From an uncultured Myxococcales bacterium (GTDB lineage: Bacteria > Myxococcota_A > UBA9042), in contig CAIPXZ010000068.1 of NCBI GenBank assembly GCA_903869075.1, positions 1-48,598 of the forward strand: 48,598 nucleotides of DNA. Direction: 5' to 3'. Numbering within the stretch: the first letter of the stretch is position 1; each line of letters begins with the position of its first letter. Below are positions 18,170-27,654 of the stretch, one piece after another. The notes beneath the pieces were generated by a model. The model searched no databases. It had not been told where the DNA came from and was given only the letters and a program-made list of their open reading frames with translations. The translations under genes and the position numbers were made by a program.

Positions 18170-19315
18170 TCAGATCGGCGTGCTGACGGCCCACAGCGTC
18201 TGGAAATAGGTGTCGACGGCGGCGACCGCGGTGGCGAGCTGCGTCTTGACGCCCGCTTCGTGGTAGCTCACAAAACCGCCGTGGCCCCAGTTGTTGCTGC
18301 CCAGCAGGACCGTGTCGTCGATGACGATGAACTTGGCGTGGGTGATGACCGTGCTCGGGTCGTTGCGCACCTGCACGCCCAGGTTCTTCAGGTACGTGCC
18401 GGCGTCGGCGTTGATCGTCGGGTCGCCGCCGTCGCTCGCCGGTGAGAGGTCCAGCACCGCCTGCACCGGCACGCCGCGCTTGACCGCCGCGGCGAGGTCT
18501 GCCAGCACCGCCTTGACGTCGGAGTCATCGGTGTTCATCGCGTAGGTGCACAGCAAAATCCGCGACTTGGCGCCCTGGATCAGCGGCTGTACGAGGCCCT
18601 TGTAGCTGCCCTCGGTGTACATCGCCACGTTGGGATCGCTGCTCGTCGCGACTTTCTTCATCGCCGTCGGCGCGGTCCACAGCGCCTGGAAATAGCCTGC
18701 CATCAAGGTGTTGGCGGCGGCGTCGCGCACCAGGAAGTTTGTCTCGTTGTTGTAGTACAGCGACGACTGCGACCAGTTTGTCGAGCCGACGATGAAGCCC
18801 TGCTCGCTGCGGATCAGCTTGACGTGCGTGCGCACCTTGGGGGAGTCGAGCTTGGCGTCGATGCCAGCGGTCTTCAAGTCCGCGACAACCAAGGCATTGT
18901 TGGCGATCTCGTCGTCCATCAGCACGCGCACCTGCACGCCGCGCGCCTGGGCTTCCTTGAGCGCGCCGACGAGGACCGCCAGATACGAACTCGTCGCCGT
19001 GGTCTCAAATTCGGTCACGTCCAGCTGCGTGTGCGCGGTCTGGATGACCGCCAGCGCGCCGCTCATGTAGTCCTTGTTGGCCTTCAACTCCAGCACCGGA
19101 CCCGGCGGCAGGTTGCCCACCACCGGCGGCACATCCAGCGCCTGCAGATCCGCCACGGCGACGTCCGGCGGCGGCTGGCTGGCGGTGTCGCTGACCAGCG
19201 CGGCGTCTTCGCTGGCATCCAATGGCGCGACGTACGTCGTGCCACCGGCGGCAGGCGTGGCGGCACAGCCCGCGGCAAACGCAGTGCAAATTGCGAGAAT
19301 CGCTGGGAAATTCAC
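18170..19315 (-). CDS. secreted phospholipase D-like lipoprotein (two HKD motifs)
   Basis: PLD-superfamily protein of 381 residues, acting outside the cytoplasm: the signal ends AAGC (Cys17), a lipobox. An acidic Ala/Pro linker (about 28-72) precedes two half-domains. The first HKD motif is His164-x-Lys166 with GSTNW downstream, but Glu171 replaces the usual Asp; the second is His326-x-Lys328-x4-Asp333 with GSNNW. The two His/Lys pairs needed for phosphodiester chemistry are therefore present. It starts at a GTG whose GTGA overlaps the stop of the response regulator gene by four bases, which indicates translational coupling. Family members cleave phospholipids or nucleic acids, or transfer phosphatidyl groups; the substrate is unknown. 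Confidence 0.88.
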   Translation of the reverse strand: MNFPAILAICTAFAAGCAATPAAGGTTYVAPLDASEDAALVSDTASQPPPDVAVADLQALDVPPVVGNLPPGPVLELKANKDYMSGALAVIQTAHTQLDVTEFETTATSSYLAVLVGALKEAQARGVQVRVLMDDEIANNALVVADLKTAGIDAKLDSPKVRTHVKLIRSEQGFIVGSTNWSQSSLYYNNETNFLVRDAAANTLMAGYFQALWTAPTAMKKVATSSDPNVAMYTEGSYKGLVQPLIQGAKSRILLCTYAMNTDDSDVKAVLADLAAAVKRGVPVQAVLDLSPASDGGDPTINADAGTYLKNLGVQVRNDPSTVITHAKFIVIDDTVLLGSNNWGHGGFVSYHEAGVKTQLATAVAAVDTYFQTLWAVSTPI

Positions 19316-19722
19316 GCGGTCGCGACCGTCCCCGGCTTGTGGTGCTTCAGCGCCAGCGCCGCCAGCTTTTCAAGCAGCTCCGGGATCAGGAACGGCTTGT
19401 CGAGGTGGTCGTCGGCGCCGTACAGCGGCGCGGTCATCTCGTTCAGGTTCGGACCAATCGCCGTCAGCATCAGGATGCCCACGTCGTTGAATTCCGCACG
19501 TGCCCGCAGGGATTTGCAGACCTCCCAGCCGTTCATCTGCGGCATCATCACGTCCAGCACGATGAGGTCCGGCTTGTTGGCCAGCGCCGACCGCAGCGCT
19601 TCCTCGCCGTCGTACGCCAGCGCGATGCGATAGCCTTCCGCCGCCAGGGTCTTGCGCAGGATGCCCGCGATCTCCAGGTCGTCTTCCGCAATCAGCACAT
19701 TCAAACCGTTGTCTTTTGGCAT
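19312..19722 (-). CDS. single-domain response regulator (receiver domain only)
   Basis: CheY-like receiver of 136 residues with no output domain. The acidic pocket is Glu13/Asp14/Asp15, the phosphoacceptor is Asp57 (IVLDVMMP), the switch Thr is Thr87 (MLTA) and the conserved Lys is Lys109 (DKPF). It begins one base after the stop of the FHA gene and overlaps the PLD-like start by four bases, so all three are probably made from one transcript. No histidine kinase lies in the window, so the phosphodonor is unknown. It may act by protein contact, conceivably with the FHA-TPR partner. Confidence 0.93.
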   Translation of the reverse strand: MPKDNGLNVLIAEDDLEIAGILRKTLAAEGYRIALAYDGEEALRSALANKPDLIVLDVMMPQMNGWEVCKSLRARAEFNDVGILMLTAIGPNLNEMTAPLYGADDHLDKPFLIPELLEKLAALALKHHKPGTVATA

Positions 19723-19723
19723 G

Positions 19724-21835
19724 TTAATCCGCGTCTTGGCGACTCAATTCGGTCGCCTTCTTGGCAATGTCCTGCGCTTCCTGGGCCCGCTTGTCGCTGG
19801 CTGGCAGGATGTGCGCAACGGTCCGCGCCAGATCGCGCGCACCCAGATAATTCTTCTTGTCCATCAGGTCCTTGGCGTCTTTCAACATCGTCGCCGCCTG
19901 CTGCACGCACTTGTCCACCACCTGGTTGGCCTCGGCCTTCTCCGGCTGGTAGTTCAGCGCCTCTTGCGCGTCCTCAAACGCGTCCGCGTACTTCTTGGCG
20001 GCCAGGTTGGCCTTGGCTTGCGTCAGGTACGCGTCCGCCAGCTTGCCGGCGACAAAGGCGCTGTGCGTGCCGTCCACGCGCCGGTCGGCGTTGTACGCCT
20101 GCTTCCACGCCGGGATCGCCTTCTTGGTATTGGTGCCAGCCGCCTGCGCCTCGTTCAGGGACGCCTCCACCTGCCGCACCGCCGCCGAATACGCCGCCGC
20201 CTTGGCCTTTTGGTCCTTGGAATTCGGCCCCGCGGCGATCGCGTCAAACGCCTGCACCGCCGGCGTCCACAGCCGGTTGTGGTACGCGGTCAAACCCGCC
20301 GTAAAATCAGCCTTTTTGCCCGGCTCCGCCTTGGCCGCTTCCGGCTCAGCCTTCGGCCGCTCGGTCGGCTCGGGCTTGGCGGCGTGCTCCGGTTTGGCCG
20401 CGTGCTCCGCTTTGGCCGCGTGCTCAGGCTTCGCCGCGTGCGCCGCCGGCTTCTCCGCCTTTGCCTCGACCTTCGCCTCCGGCTTGGCTTCCGCCTTGGC
20501 CCCGTCGCTCGCCTTGGCCGGCTCCGCGTCCAACTGCGCGCGCATCGCCTTGGCTTCCGAGCGGTTAGGATCCAGCGCGAGGATCGCATCCAGCGCCTTG
20601 ATCGCCGCCGCCGTGTCGCCAGCCTCGTTGGCCTTCTTGGCGTCGGTCATCCGCTGGCTGAACAGCGACTCCTTGGCCGCCGTCAGCTCGTCCTGCGCAT
20701 CGGCGTACTTCTGCGTGTCCTTGTCGACCTCGCCGAGCTTGCTGATCGCGCCCTGGAAATCGCCGGCCTTCAGCGCCTGCTTCGCTTCCTCAAACGTGTC
20801 CTCGGCCTCGACTTCCTTGCGCGTCGACGCCACGAGCTCTTTCAACTCCTTGTTCGTCGGGTCTTTTTTCTTGGCCGCCTTCAAGATGTCCAGGGCGTTG
20901 GCAAAGTCCGGCGGCGTGTCCGACAGCAGCTCCTTGGCCTTGGCGATCGCCTTGGTGACCTCCGCCGCGCTGTCATCGACAACCGGCGCCGCGGCGGCCG
21001 TTTTGGCAGCATTGGCGGACTTGCGCGTGGCAAAATACGCGCCGACGCCGCCGCCCACCGCGACGATGGCAAAAATGCCGCCGACGGTCAGGAACAGGCT
21101 CTTGCGCGACCGCGACTTCTCGTACTGCACCTGTGGCGTCGCCGACGCCTGGCGCTCCGGCATGGCCTGGCGGTTGCGCGCCACCGGCTGGGCGCCTTCG
21201 ATAAAGAATTCAAGGACGCTCGTGCCAATCTCGATGCGATCGCCCGACTCCAGCACATGCCGCGGCTTCTTGACGCCGTTGATCATCGTGCCGTTGGCGC
21301 CGCCGAGGTCGGACAGCACCGCTTCGTCGTCATGGCGCTCGATCTGGAAGTGCTTGCGCGAGACCGCCGGGTCCGCCAGCACGATGTTGCAGTCCAAGCC
21401 GCGGCCGACAAGGTGCTTGCCCTCGGGCACGCGGTGGATCTTGCCGCGATCGGGGCCAGAGACCGCGCGCAGCTCCATCGGCGTCATCGGCTTGCCCTGC
21501 GGCCGCATCGCCGCCAGCGCAGACGTGTCGATCGCGCGGGTGGCAGCTTCGGCCTCCGCCGCTTCAAATACGCGTGTTGATTGGTCTTCTTCGTCTGCCG
21601 GCGGCGGCGGCACGTTGGGCCGCGGCACGGGGCGCGGACCTTGCGGCGCAGCGCCGGTCGCGGTCATCGGTCGCGGCATCGGCCGCGGCACTGCCGACTT
21701 CGCCGGCGAAGGCGCCGGACTCGGAACCTGCGGCAAATCTTCCAAGCGGATCGCGCGGGTCGCTTCGATCGGCTCGTCGTCGTCATCCAGATGCGGTGGG
21801 AGCGGAATTCCGCCGCGACGCTCTTCGTTGGCCAT
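19724..21835 (-). CDS. FHA domain / transmembrane / TPR-repeat protein
   Basis: Predicted inner-membrane signalling scaffold of 703 residues. The start is the ATG at 21835 with GAAGGG upstream; a GTG 12 bases earlier is unlikely. Domains: an acidic, Pro-rich N-terminus with three ATR/STR motifs (Thr26, Thr87, Thr99), an FHA domain at 120-215 with GRGLDCN, SRKHF and NGTMINGV (phosphothreonine-binding residues present), a single membrane helix at 246-269, then TPR-like helical repeats split by a Lys/Ala/Pro/Glu-rich spacer. Topology suggests cytoplasmic FHA and periplasmic TPRs. FHA domains bind phosphothreonine, so Ser/Thr kinases, perhaps the one at 22947-26291, could be partners. First gene of the operon with the receiver and PLD-like genes. 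Confidence 0.9.
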   Translation of the reverse strand: MANEERRGGIPLPPHLDDDDEPIEATRAIRLEDLPQVPSPAPSPAKSAVPRPMPRPMTATGAAPQGPRPVPRPNVPPPPADEEDQSTRVFEAAEAEAATRAIDTSALAAMRPQGKPMTPMELRAVSGPDRGKIHRVPEGKHLVGRGLDCNIVLADPAVSRKHFQIERHDDEAVLSDLGGANGTMINGVKKPRHVLESGDRIEIGTSVLEFFIEGAQPVARNRQAMPERQASATPQVQYEKSRSRKSLFLTVGGIFAIVAVGGGVGAYFATRKSANAAKTAAAAPVVDDSAAEVTKAIAKAKELLSDTPPDFANALDILKAAKKKDPTNKELKELVASTRKEVEAEDTFEEAKQALKAGDFQGAISKLGEVDKDTQKYADAQDELTAAKESLFSQRMTDAKKANEAGDTAAAIKALDAILALDPNRSEAKAMRAQLDAEPAKASDGAKAEAKPEAKVEAKAEKPAAHAAKPEHAAKAEHAAKPEHAAKPEPTERPKAEPEAAKAEPGKKADFTAGLTAYHNRLWTPAVQAFDAIAAGPNSKDQKAKAAAYSAAVRQVEASLNEAQAAGTNTKKAIPAWKQAYNADRRVDGTHSAFVAGKLADAYLTQAKANLAAKKYADAFEDAQEALNYQPEKAEANQVVDKCVQQAATMLKDAKDLMDKKNYLGARDLARTVAHILPASDKRAQEAQDIAKKATELSRQDAD
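20366..20437 (-). repeat. four imperfect 18-bp tandem repeats inside the FHA-TPR gene
   Basis: Three full units (20384-20401, 20402-20419, 20420-20437) and a more diverged one encode HAAKPE-type hexapeptides in the spacer between TPR blocks. They probably form an extended flexible linker and may vary in number between strains. Confidence 0.75.
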
Positions 21836-22137
21836 GGTTCCCTTCACCCGCTATCGCAGCGCCCATTGCGCCGCAGCCACACGTGTCCCGGACCGGTGCG
21901 GGCGCTGGGCACCGCGGACCGTCCGGACCGGCAATAGCGTCCGGCCAGATGGCTGTAACACAGTCAGCGCTTGGCGACAACGTTGCGCAGCAGGGGGCGG
22001 CGGCAAAAAGCGGTGCCCAAGCGCGGTGATGACGGCTCGGCTACGGTCGCACGACCGCTGGAAGGTGACGGATCGCCGCCAACTCAGGCTGAAAAAAAGT
22101 TCGAAGGAGTGCGCGGTCAGCGAACGCGCGGGGCGAC
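21836..22137. other. intergenic region upstream of the FHA operon, downstream of rpmA
   Basis: About 300 bases with no convincing gene. On the minus strand, TTACAG (21953-21958) and TATTGC (21931-21936), 16 bases apart, could be the promoter of the FHA operon. A hairpin with an A-run marks the likely end of rpmA. Confidence 0.4.
22092..22129 (-). terminator. candidate terminator after rpmA
   Basis: Read on the minus strand, GCGCG and CGCGC can pair across a nine-base loop (22111-22129) just after the rpmA stop, followed about a dozen bases later by seven T (22092-22098). The gap between stem and T-run makes it imperfect. Confidence 0.35.
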
Positions 22138-22398
22138 TTACGCCTGGGCGACGGGCATCACGGACACGGTCTTGCGGCCCTTGGAGGCGCCAAAAGCCAC
22201 GGTGCCCGGAATCAGCGCGAACAGCGAGTAGTCCTTGCCGGTGCCGACGTTCTTGCCCGCGTGGAAGGTCGAGCCGACCTGACGGACGAGGATGTCGCCA
22301 GCCGGGACGACTTGGCCCTGCATGCGCTTGACGCCGCGGTATTGCGGGTTGGAATCACGGCCGTTGCGGGATGAGCCCTGACCTTTTTTGTGTGCCAT
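22138..22398 (-). CDS. rpmA: 50S ribosomal protein L27
   Basis: Complete 86-residue L27. The N-terminus [19 protein letters not shown] is the standard tail that reaches the peptidyl transferase centre, with no cleavable Firmicutes-type extension. [18 protein letters not shown] and [18 protein letters not shown] are the conserved core. It follows rplU by 66 bases in the usual order. obgE, often the next gene, is absent here; the FHA operon follows instead. Confidence 0.98.
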   Translation of the reverse strand: MAHKKGQGSSRNGRDSNPQYRGVKRMQGQVVPAGDILVRQVGSTFHAGKNVGTGKDYSLFALIPGTVAFGASKGRKTVSVMPVAQA

Positions 22399-22464
22399 GG
22401 TTGCCTCGATCTGCGAGCCGCAAAGCAGCTCTACACGGTTGGGTCCGCGCGGATGGTGGAATGC

Positions 22465-22800
22465 TTACGCTTCGATCGCCGTGACGCGCACGCGCGTGAT
22501 CGACTGGCGGTGGCCCATCGTCTTGCGGCTGTTCTTGCGGCGGCGGTACTTGTGGATCAGCACCTTGTTGTCCCGGGTCTGCTCGACGACCTGCGCGCGC
22601 ACTTTGGCGCCGGCCAGCAGCGGCGTACCGACCTGCACGCCCGCGTCGCCGCCGATCAGAAGCACATGATCGAACACGACTTCCGCGCCGCGCGCCACGG
22701 CATTGCCGTCCGCGTCCGCGACCTTCTCGATCGTGAGCTGTTGGCCGGGGGCGGCGCGATACTGCTTGCCGCCGGTCTTGAAGATCGCATAACTCGCCAT
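22465..22800 (-). CDS. rplU: 50S ribosomal protein L21
   Basis: Complete 111-residue L21 starting MASYAIFKTGGKQYR, a near-universal opening, and ending with the RRRKNSRKTMGHRQ RNA-binding signature. The ATG at 22800 has GAGGA six bases upstream; longer in-frame extensions lack support. It is transcribed with rpmA from the promoter at 22867-22895. Confidence 0.98.
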   Translation of the reverse strand: MASYAIFKTGGKQYRAAPGQQLTIEKVADADGNAVARGAEVVFDHVLLIGGDAGVQVGTPLLAGAKVRAQVVEQTRDNKVLIHKYRRRKNSRKTMGHRQSITRVRVTAIEA

Positions 22801-22866
22801 GGTAGTCCTCGTTTCGCTGACTTGCGCATGCGACCGGTCAAGCCGGCCGGGGCGCAGGGGGTGCGA

Positions 22867-22895
22867 ATTGTGCCGCAGTTGCCGCCGCGCGTCAA
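22867..22895 (-). promoter_or_regulatory. promoter of rplU-rpmA
   Basis: On the minus strand TTGACG (22895-22890) and CACAAT (22872-22867) are separated by 17 bases, leaving a leader of about 60 bases before rplU. This is the closest match to a sigma-70 consensus in the window. Confidence 0.65.
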
Positions 22896-22946
22896 GGTTT
22901 GATTGCCGATTTGGCAACGAAATCGATCGCCCGCGCAAGGCGCCGC

Positions 22947-25900
22947 TCAGCTGATCCGGCTGCGCACCGCCGCGCGCATCGCCCGCAGCGCCGTCTCAAC
23001 CTGGCCCTGCATGTCCGGATCCTGCGACAGCACGTGCGCCTGGGTGTACAGCCGCTCCGCCTCTTCCTCCGCGCCCACGGCGATCGCCGCGCGGGCGATC
23101 CGCAGGTACAGCATCGCCGCTTCCTCCGGCTGGCCGCCCATCTTCAGGTGGTGCGCCAGCCGCAGGCCCTCTTCCAGATCGGTGCGGCCACGGCTGGCTA
23201 TCCAGCTGGCGGTCTTGCGGTGCAACTCGCGGCGCTGCTTGGGTTTCAAGAAGTCGTAGGCAACGCGGCGCCGCAGCGTCGAGGTCAGCCGGAACTCGCG
23301 ATCGCTTGTGTAGCGCGAGGTGGCGTTGCGCACCACGAAGCCGGTCTGCACGAGCTGCTCCAGCGCGTCGTCCAGCTGCTCCACGCCCAGCGCCCGCAGC
23401 GCGCCGGCCCAGAATTCAGCGCCGACCACCACCGCCACGCTCAGGCAGCGCTGCACGTGCTCCGGCAGCGTGCCGATCAGCTGGCGGATCACGCCGTCGA
23501 CGACACCCGGGCGGATGTCCGGCGGCAGCTTCTCGCGCACCATCCGCCACTGCGCGTTGTCCAGCTCCATCGCGCCCAGGCGCGCCAGCAGGTGCGTCAG
23601 CTCGCCGGCGAGAAACGGGTTGCCCAGCGCGTGCGTCTGGATCCAGTCGCGCAGCTTGGCGTTCACCGGCGCCGCCAGCATCTCGCGCACGACCTGGATC
23701 ACCGCCTGGTTGGGCAGCGGCGCGAGGTCGAGTTGCTCGTCAAAATGGAACGGCGGCTGGCGTGGCACCAGGTGGCGCAGCGCCGAGGACTGCAGCGGCT
23801 CGACCTCGTCCAGCTCGGTCGAGCTCGACACAACCAAAATTGGCGAGCCGCCGAGATCCGCCAACAAGTCCTGGAAAAACGCGCGGGTGGACGGGTCCAT
23901 GTGCTGCGCGTTGCGGATCAGCACGAGCATCGGCGCCGACAGCGCCACCGCCTGGAAATAGCGCGCCAGCGCCGCCGCCATCTCCTTGCGCGCATCGCGG
24001 CCGATGCCCGACGCCAGGCCGGCGCGTCCCGGTTCGCTGATGTCAAACGCCGGCATGGACGCGATCGTCTCGGCGACGATCGCCGCCTCCTGCCGCCGCT
24101 CCGTCGACAGCTTGCGCGCGCCCATGCGCGAGAACGCCAGCTCCACCATCCGCTGCAGCTTGCGCCGCGCCTGGTCCGCCGTATCGGTCTCCAAAATGCC
24201 GGCGCGGATGCGCACGAGCTCCACAACCGTCGAATACGGCAAGTCGGCGTGCAGCCGGTCGCACGTCACCTCCATCAGGAAATACAGCTTTTCCGGGTGC
24301 TGCTCCACCTGGCGGCGAAACGCGTCCAGCAGCACGTTTTTGCCCATGCCCAGCGCGCCCGCCACCAGGCAAGTCAGCGGCCGCGAGCGCAGCTCCACGT
24401 CCTCCAGCAGCGACCACAGCCGCTTGAGCTCCACTTCGCGGCCGGTCATCGGCAGCTCGGACGACCACGGATAGCACAGCAGCAGAAAATCCTGAGACCC
24501 AGCGCGGACATGCACCGTCTCGACGGCGTCCTGGTGGCCATCCAGCTTGGCGATCAGCACATACGGTCCCAGCGGCAGCTCGCGGCCGGTGATCGGCGCC
24601 GCGCCCAGCTCCGACTCCGGGTCCGGCGCGCCCAGCGTGTCGCGAATGCGGTCAAAAGGGATGGCGTAAATCCGCGCCCCCGGCGGCTGGCTGCGGATGT
24701 GCACGGTGCCCGACTGCGGCAGGTGGCGCTTGCGCTGCGTCAGCGCCAGCTCATGCGCTTGGCGGGCAAAATACAGCTTGGTGGCGTGATCGCCCGCCGT
24801 CGCTGCCTCGTCGTGGCGCCGCCAGTACAGCTCGATCAGCCGTTGCCGCGCCTCCTCATGGCCAGGATCCTCGGTCAGCGCGCGGCGCAACGCCTCATTC
24901 GCGCTGGCAAAAGCGTGGGCATACAGCACGTCCACCATCTCGCGCTGCCGCCGCACCGCCCACGCGCGCTGCTTCTCCGCCTGCGCGTCCCAAGGCCGCA
25001 CGTCGCGCGCCAGCGCCACCTCTTCCTCGCGCAGCAGCGCCAGCTCCGCGTGCAGCTGCTCACAGCGCTCCAGCTCACCGCGGCCTTCCTGGTACGCGAC
25101 CTCTGCCCGCTCGGCGCGCCGCTCGCGCTCCAGATCACCGTCCTGGAAGCGGTCCAGCGCCTGCCAGATGTCGCGCATCGACGGCGGCCGCCGGTCGCGC
25201 TGCTTCTCCAGCATCCGCATACACAGCACTTCCAGATCCGGCGGCACAAACCGATCGCGCGCGGCGCTCGACGGCGGCAACGGCACCACGTTCTTGGCGG
25301 CTTCCAGCCACTGCTGGCGGGTTTCGGCGTGGTACGGCCGCGTCATCGCCAGCACTTCGTACAGCATCACGCCCAGCGCGTAGATGTCGGCGCGCTGGTC
25401 GACCTCCTCCTCGCGGCCCGCCGCTTGCTCCGGCGCCATGTACGCCGCGGTGCCGATGACCATGCCTTCGCCGTCGGGATTCGGCCGGTCAAAATGCTTG
25501 GCAACGCCCCAGTCGGTGACAAAAACTTCACCAAAATCACCGAGCTGCACGTTCTCCGGCTTCAGATCGCGGTGGACGATGCCGGAGCGGTGGGCAAAAT
25601 CCATGCCCTGCGCGATCTGGATGAACACGCCGACCAGCCGCCGCAGCGTGAACTCCTCCAACGTCGCGGCGTCGCCCATCGCCAGCAGGCCGATGACGTC
25701 GCCCAGCGAGCGGCCGGGCATCATGCGCATCGTGTAGTAGGTCTGGCCGTCCTTGCAGACGCCCAGCTCGTAGATCGGGATGATCGCCGGGTGCGTCAGC
25801 TCGCCGATGATCCGCGCTTCGCGCCGCAGCGCGCCGACAAAGCCGGCTTCATCGCGGAATTCCGGCCGCAGCAGCTTCATCGCCACGTCACGGCCCAGCG

Positions 25901-26291
25901 CCGTGTCCAGGACCCGCCGCACGACGCCCATGCCGCCGGCGCCCAATTCCTCGCCGATCTGGTAGCGGCCTTCGCCCTCCACCGGCAGCACGGCCGGATC
26001 GGCACCGCCCAGCGCGCCCAGCGGCGACGACGTCAGGTGCTGCAGCGCCTCGGACTCACTCAGCGGCCGGTCGAGCAGCGGCCTGCCCGGCGACGTGCGA
26101 TCGGCCTCGCCGGCAGTGAGCGCCGCCTGCAGCGCCGCCAGCATCGCAGGGTCCTCGATGCTGGCCGTGGTGCGAAACGGCTGGATGAACGTGCGCTGGC
26201 CGTCGTCCAGATCGGTCTCAGCGGTATCCGCAGGCGGCCTCGGCGGCCGCGGATTAGGGTCCGTATCCTGCGGGCGGCGCTGGGACGTCAC
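22947..26291 (-). CDS. Ser/Thr protein kinase with coiled region, PEGA and degenerate AAA-type ATPase module
   Basis: Eukaryotic-like kinase of about 1,114 residues. The GTG at 26291 is chosen because GATGAGG lies eight bases upstream; earlier GTG and TTG starts exist. The kinase domain (about 110-385) has the glycine loop GAGGMGVV, Lys139, HRDLKPEN (Asp242), DWG instead of DFG (Asp260) and MAPEQ, so it should be active. A charged, probably coiled segment follows, then a PEGA-like domain (about 527-600) and an AAA_16/STAND-like module. In that module the P-loop is GALGMGKN (645-652), with Asn where Ser/Thr binds magnesium, and the Walker B position reads LVLIRNAQ without the acidic residue. 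Helical repeats end the protein. No membrane helix is evident. Substrates are unknown; the FHA protein is one candidate. Confidence 0.9.
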   Translation of the reverse strand: MTSQRRPQDTDPNPRPPRPPADTAETDLDDGQRTFIQPFRTTASIEDPAMLAALQAALTAGEADRTSPGRPLLDRPLSESEALQHLTSSPLGALGGADPAVLPVEGEGRYQIGEELGAGGMGVVRRVLDTALGRDVAMKLLRPEFRDEAGFVGALRREARIIGELTHPAIIPIYELGVCKDGQTYYTMRMMPGRSLGDVIGLLAMGDAATLEEFTLRRLVGVFIQIAQGMDFAHRSGIVHRDLKPENVQLGDFGEVFVTDWGVAKHFDRPNPDGEGMVIGTAAYMAPEQAAGREEEVDQRADIYALGVMLYEVLAMTRPYHAETRQQWLEAAKNVVPLPPSSAARDRFVPPDLEVLCMRMLEKQRDRRPPSMRDIWQALDRFQDGDLERERRAERAEVAYQEGRGELERCEQLHAELALLREEEVALARDVRPWDAQAEKQRAWAVRRQREMVDVLYAHAFASANEALRRALTEDPGHEEARQRLIELYWRRHDEAATAGDHATKLYFARQAHELALTQRKRHLPQSGTVHIRSQPPGARIYAIPFDRIRDTLGAPDPESELGAAPITGRELPLGPYVLIAKLDGHQDAVETVHVRAGSQDFLLLCYPWSSELPMTGREVELKRLWSLLEDVELRSRPLTCLVAGALGMGKNVLLDAFRRQVEQHPEKLYFLMEVTCDRLHADLPYSTVVELVRIRAGILETDTADQARRKLQRMVELAFSRMGARKLSTERRQEAAIVAETIASMPAFDISEPGRAGLASGIGRDARKEMAAALARYFQAVALSAPMLVLIRNAQHMDPSTRAFFQDLLADLGGSPILVVSSSTELDEVEPLQSSALRHLVPRQPPFHFDEQLDLAPLPNQAVIQVVREMLAAPVNAKLRDWIQTHALGNPFLAGELTHLLARLGAMELDNAQWRMVREKLPPDIRPGVVDGVIRQLIGTLPEHVQRCLSVAVVVGAEFWAGALRALGVEQLDDALEQLVQTGFVVRNATSRYTSDREFRLTSTLRRRVAYDFLKPKQRRELHRKTASWIASRGRTDLEEGLRLAHHLKMGGQPEEAAMLYLRIARAAIAVGAEEEAERLYTQAHVLSQDPDMQGQVETALRAMRAAVRSRIS

Positions 26292-26446
26292 GAATCGCAC
26301 CTCATCCTGCCAAGCTTGCCACGATCGTCGGACAAGCCGCAACGCATTCGCGCGCCCGGCGATTTGTGATCAAACGGCTGAATCGCGTGTTTTCAGACAC
26401 TTGCACAACCGGGTGCTGGCTTTTTTGGCCGCGTGCGACAAAATAC

Positions 26447-26475
26447 TTGCCAGATCGCCGACGATCACTGAACAT
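26447..26475 (+). promoter_or_regulatory. possible recA promoter
   Basis: TTGCCA (26447-26452) and GAACAT (26470-26475) are 17 bases apart. The -10 match is weak, but it overlaps the LexA-like operator, which would make sense for a repressed SOS promoter. Confidence 0.3.
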
Positions 26476-26483
26476 CTGTACAG
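26468..26483. promoter_or_regulatory. candidate LexA-like operator of recA
   Basis: CTGAACATCTGTACAG is a 16-bp imperfect palindrome with half-sites CTGAACA and CTGTACA, 57 bases before the recA start. It resembles the myxobacterial SOS box, which contains GTTCAG/CTGAAC arms, with some mismatches. No lexA gene is in the window. Confidence 0.5.
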
Positions 26484-26485
26484 GA

Positions 26486-26513
26486 CTGAACGGAACCTGA
26501 ACAACTACTGAAC
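26486..26513 (+). repeat. three CTGAAC direct repeats at 11-bp spacing
   Basis: CTGAAC starts at 26486, 26497 and 26508, one helical turn apart, continuing from the CTGAAC of the palindrome at 26468. The array sits in the recA leader, before AAGGAAA and the ATG. Confidence 0.7.
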
Positions 26514-26540
26514 ACAAAACGAAGCAGCAAGGAAACGACC

Positions 26541-27620
<1,080 letters not shown>

Positions 27621-27654
27621 CACGGCAAGCGTAGCGGCCGCCGCGCCGGCGCCG

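Noticed and set aside
22899-26369. 1,156-residue open frame opposite the kinase
   Set aside because: Arg/His/Gln-rich antisense shadow; the minus strand encodes clear kinase motifs.
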